Source: Marinilabiliales bacterium (lineage in GTDB: Bacteria; Bacteroidota; Bacteroidia; Bacteroidales; F082). From it: a stretch of 7,954 bases of DNA. Below are positions 6,174 through 7,954 of the stretch, piece by piece. Both the position numbers and the translations under genes were made by a program. The stretch covers positions 1-7,954 of the forward strand of contig PKSW01000432.1 in assembly GCA_002869465.1 (NCBI GenBank), in the 5' to 3' direction. How positions within the stretch are numbered: the first letter of the stretch is position 1; each line of letters starts with the position of its first letter. The notes beneath the pieces were generated by a model, which saw nothing but the letters and a program-made list of their open reading frames with translations, made no database searches and was not told the origin of the DNA.

Positions 6174-7256
6174 ATGAAGATCATTGATACCTATATCATC
6201 AAAAAATTCCTTGGCACTTTCTTTTATGCCATTTCGCTGTTGATAATGATAGTTATCATCTTTGATATATCAGAAAACCTTGATAGTTTTATTAAAAATG
6301 AAGCGCCTCTAAAAGCCATTGTCATTGACTATTATGTCAACTTCATTCCTTATTTTATCAACCTGTTTATTTATTTATTCACATTTATTTCTGTTATTTT
6401 CTTTACTTCAAAATTGGCAGGAAACACTGAAATTATTGCTATATTGAGCAGTGGAGTTAGTTTCAGGCGCCTGCTTTATCCTTATCTTCTATCGGCCATC
6501 TTTTTAGCAATCTTCTCTTTTTATCTTGGGAATTTTCTTATACCGAAAACCAACAAAACAAGGAGGATATTTAAGAATAGTTATATGCAAAAACTGACAA
6601 ATGACAACGAGAGAAATATGCACCTGCAGATTGATCCAGGCACTTTTGTTTATGTGGAGTCATATTCCAGTGTGCTTAATGAAGGGAAAAGGTTTTCTTT
6701 AGAACGGTTTGACAATCAATATTTAACTTACAAAGTTATTGCCGAAAAAATTAAGTATGATACCGTTACACACGTCTGGTGGCTAAAAGATTATTACGAA
6801 AGAACTTTTGACAGCATCAGAGGACATCAATTAACAATTGGCGAAGAAATGGAGTTAACAGGTATTAATCTCAACCCGCTTGATCTTTATAAAATAAAGG
6901 AACGGTTCGAAGAAATGAACCTGCTTGAGTTGAATGATTATATAGAAAGTGAAAAAAGTAAAGGCTCCATCGCGTATAAAAAGTATGAAATTGAAAAGCA
7001 CAAACGTATTGCCGGACCGGTAGCCATTATAATTTTAACTTTTATCGGTGTGGCGTTATCCAGCCGGAAAGTTCGTGGAGGCATTGGTATGCACCTGGGT
7101 GTGGGCATTGCATTAACTTTCTCTTACATTTTGCTGATGCAAATTTCTACTGTTTTTTCCACGTTTGGAAACTTATCGCCTATGATTGCTTCATGGATTC
7201 CCAATATTATTTACTTTTTTATCGGATTGTATTTGTTAAGAGTGGCGCCGAAATAA
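6174..7256 (+). CDS. LptF/LptG-family permease (YjgP/YjgQ), LPS export ABC transporter membrane subunit
   Basis: A 360-residue protein with the family layout: three membrane helices (about 10-31, 60-79 and 100-123), a periplasmic beta-rich domain (about 125-270), then three more helices (about 279-296, 305-326 and 340-357). The N-terminal IIDTYIIKKFLGTFF and the NTEIIAILSSGVSFRRLLYP stretch (84-103), a coupling-helix region that should contact the LptB ATPase, are typical. In the known Lpt system, LptB2FG extracts LPS from the outer leaflet of the inner membrane and passes it to LptC/LptA. The sequence does not say whether this is the F or the G paralogue, so no symbol is given; the partner subunit, lptB and lptC are not in the window. 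It begins 6 bp after tgt, without a Shine-Dalgarno, and is probably co-transcribed with it. Adjacency of tgt and this permease recurs in Bacteroidetes as far as I recall. Confidence 0.95.
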   Translation: MKIIDTYIIKKFLGTFFYAISLLIMIVIIFDISENLDSFIKNEAPLKAIVIDYYVNFIPYFINLFIYLFTFISVIFFTSKLAGNTEIIAILSSGVSFRRLLYPYLLSAIFLAIFSFYLGNFLIPKTNKTRRIFKNSYMQKLTNDNERNMHLQIDPGTFVYVESYSSVLNEGKRFSLERFDNQYLTYKVIAEKIKYDTVTHVWWLKDYYERTFDSIRGHQLTIGEEMELTGINLNPLDLYKIKERFEEMNLLELNDYIESEKSKGSIAYKKYEIEKHKRIAGPVAIIILTFIGVALSSRKVRGGIGMHLGVGIALTFSYILLMQISTVFSTFGNLSPMIASWIPNIIYFFIGLYLLRVAPK

Positions 7257-7260
7257 GCGA

Positions 7261-7313
7261 GTGAAATGGAGAACGGGTAAATGATTGAGAGAGCTAATAG
7301 GTGAAGTGGCGAA
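7261..7313. repeat. Short degenerate direct repeat in the gap between convergent genes
   Basis: GTGAAATGGAGAA (7261-7273) and GTGAAGTGGCGAA (7301-7313) match at 11 of 13 bases, 40 bp apart, with a weaker relative starting near 7277. ATTTCAC (7321-7327) is the perfect complement of the first copy's start and pairs with the second copy's start through one G-T wobble, so either copy could form a 7-bp stem. There is no T tract, so a terminator role is doubtful. It is probably a relic of an intergenic repeat. Confidence 0.3.
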
Positions 7314-7343
7314 TCTTCTGATTTCACGCTATTGTCTTCAGGT

Positions 7344-7954
7344 TTACATCTTTTCTTCAACCCATTTTCTGGCGTTAACAAAGGCTTCGATCCAGGGTGT
7401 CACTTCATCATTTCTGCCTTCAGGATAATAGGGCCACTGCCACGGATAAAACGAACGTTCCAAATGCGGCATCATCGCCAAATGTCGGCCATCATTGCTG
7501 CAAATGCCTGCTGTCGACCAGTCGGAACCATTTGGATTTCCCGGATAGGTATCATAACTATATGATATCGCCAGGTTATATTTATCTCTATAATATGGGA
7601 AACTGAATTTCCCTTCGCCATGTGCCACCCAAACCCCGAGACGTGATCCTACCAGCGATTTAAGCATGATTGAATCCGTTTCATTGATCTCAACATTCAC
7701 AAAGTTTGATTCAAATTTGCCAGAATCGTTATGCAGCATTTTCAGTTGTTCAGGATGCTTCGGGTAAACTAATCCCAATTCTACCATTAGCTGGCAACCA
7801 TTGCACACACCCAAACTGAGTGTATCTTCCCTGGCATAGAAATTATCGAGCGCTATTTTCGCTTTGGCATTATAGAGGAATGCACCCGCCCAGCCTTTGG
7901 CCGAACCCAGCACGTCGGAATTGGAAAAACCTCCCACAAAAACAATCATATTCA
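7344..7954 (-). CDS. purL: Phosphoribosylformylglycinamidine synthase, large single-chain form, C-terminal glutaminase part (5' end outside window)
   Basis: Fourth step of purine synthesis: FGAR plus glutamine and ATP gives FGAM. Only the last 202 codons or so are seen; the frame runs off the right edge (AAT for Asn precedes the Met codon at 7949, so that Met is internal). This is the class I glutamine amidotransferase domain that supplies ammonia. FVGGFSNSDVLGSAKGWAGA matches the oxyanion region. GVCNGCQ holds the nucleophile Cys (codon at 7803-7805). WVAHGEGKF is present, and MPHLER near the end carries the catalytic His and Glu (usually PHPER). The ending PWIEAFVNARKWVEEKM is typical of the large (about 1,200-1,300 residue) fused enzyme rather than separate PurQ, because the HNDSGKFESNFVNV segment matches large PurL; with the start unseen, a separate purQ is not fully excluded. 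It converges on the permease gene across an 87-bp gap. Confidence 0.93.
   Translation of the reverse strand, partial: NMIVFVGGFSNSDVLGSAKGWAGAFLYNAKAKIALDNFYAREDTLSLGVCNGCQLMVELGLVYPKHPEQLKMLHNDSGKFESNFVNVEINETDSIMLKSLVGSRLGVWVAHGEGKFSFPYYRDKYNLAISYSYDTYPGNPNGSDWSTAGICSNDGRHLAMMPHLERSFYPWQWPYYPEGRNDEVTPWIEAFVNARKWVEEKM

Noticed and set aside
7344..7949. A complete small gene starting at the Met codon at 7949
   Set aside because: The reading frame continues past it to the window edge and the Met lies inside a conserved PurL segment (MIVFVGGFSNSD).

Overview
The window looks like an ordinary chromosomal stretch of a Bacteroidetes (Bacteroidota) bacterium. Three things point there: a secreted protein ending in a type A type-9-secretion (T9SS) sorting domain, promoter -7 elements of the Bacteroidetes form TAnnTTTG ahead of three genes, and starts without a Shine-Dalgarno sequence. 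The DNA is AT-rich. The protein sequences suggest the class Bacteroidia or a near relative, but I cannot fix the genus.

Layout, left to right. (1) 1-1053, + strand: the 3' end of a T9SS cargo protein whose start lies outside the window. (2) 1069-1095: a compact hairpin terminator between convergent genes. (3) 1094-3100, - strand: hutU, a long, eukaryote-like urocanate hydratase with its own candidate promoter. (4) 3204-4921, - strand: a two-gene unit, a membrane family 2 glycosyltransferase followed by an ECF-type sigma factor, overlapping by 10 bp. (5) 4922-5036: a divergent control region with one -7 element facing each way. (6) 5037-7256, + strand: tgt (queuosine tRNA modification) and an LptF/LptG-family LPS-export permease, 6 bp apart. 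(7) 7344 to the right edge, - strand: the C-terminal glutaminase part of the large purL (purine synthesis), whose start lies beyond the window. There is no gene-free stretch longer than about 115 bp. I found no tRNA, rRNA, CRISPR array, insertion sequence or phage gene.

Most of the genes are housekeeping: histidine breakdown, tRNA modification, envelope building and purine synthesis. The glycosyltransferase and the LPS permease both serve the envelope and flank the same divergent promoter region, so a shared envelope link is possible but unproven. I see no convincing new multi-gene system. The points most worth a second look are the Tgt that has lost all three cysteine zinc ligands while keeping its catalytic residues, the urocanase lacking the classical cysteine signature, and the ECF sigma factor coupled to a glycosyltransferase with no visible anti-sigma partner.
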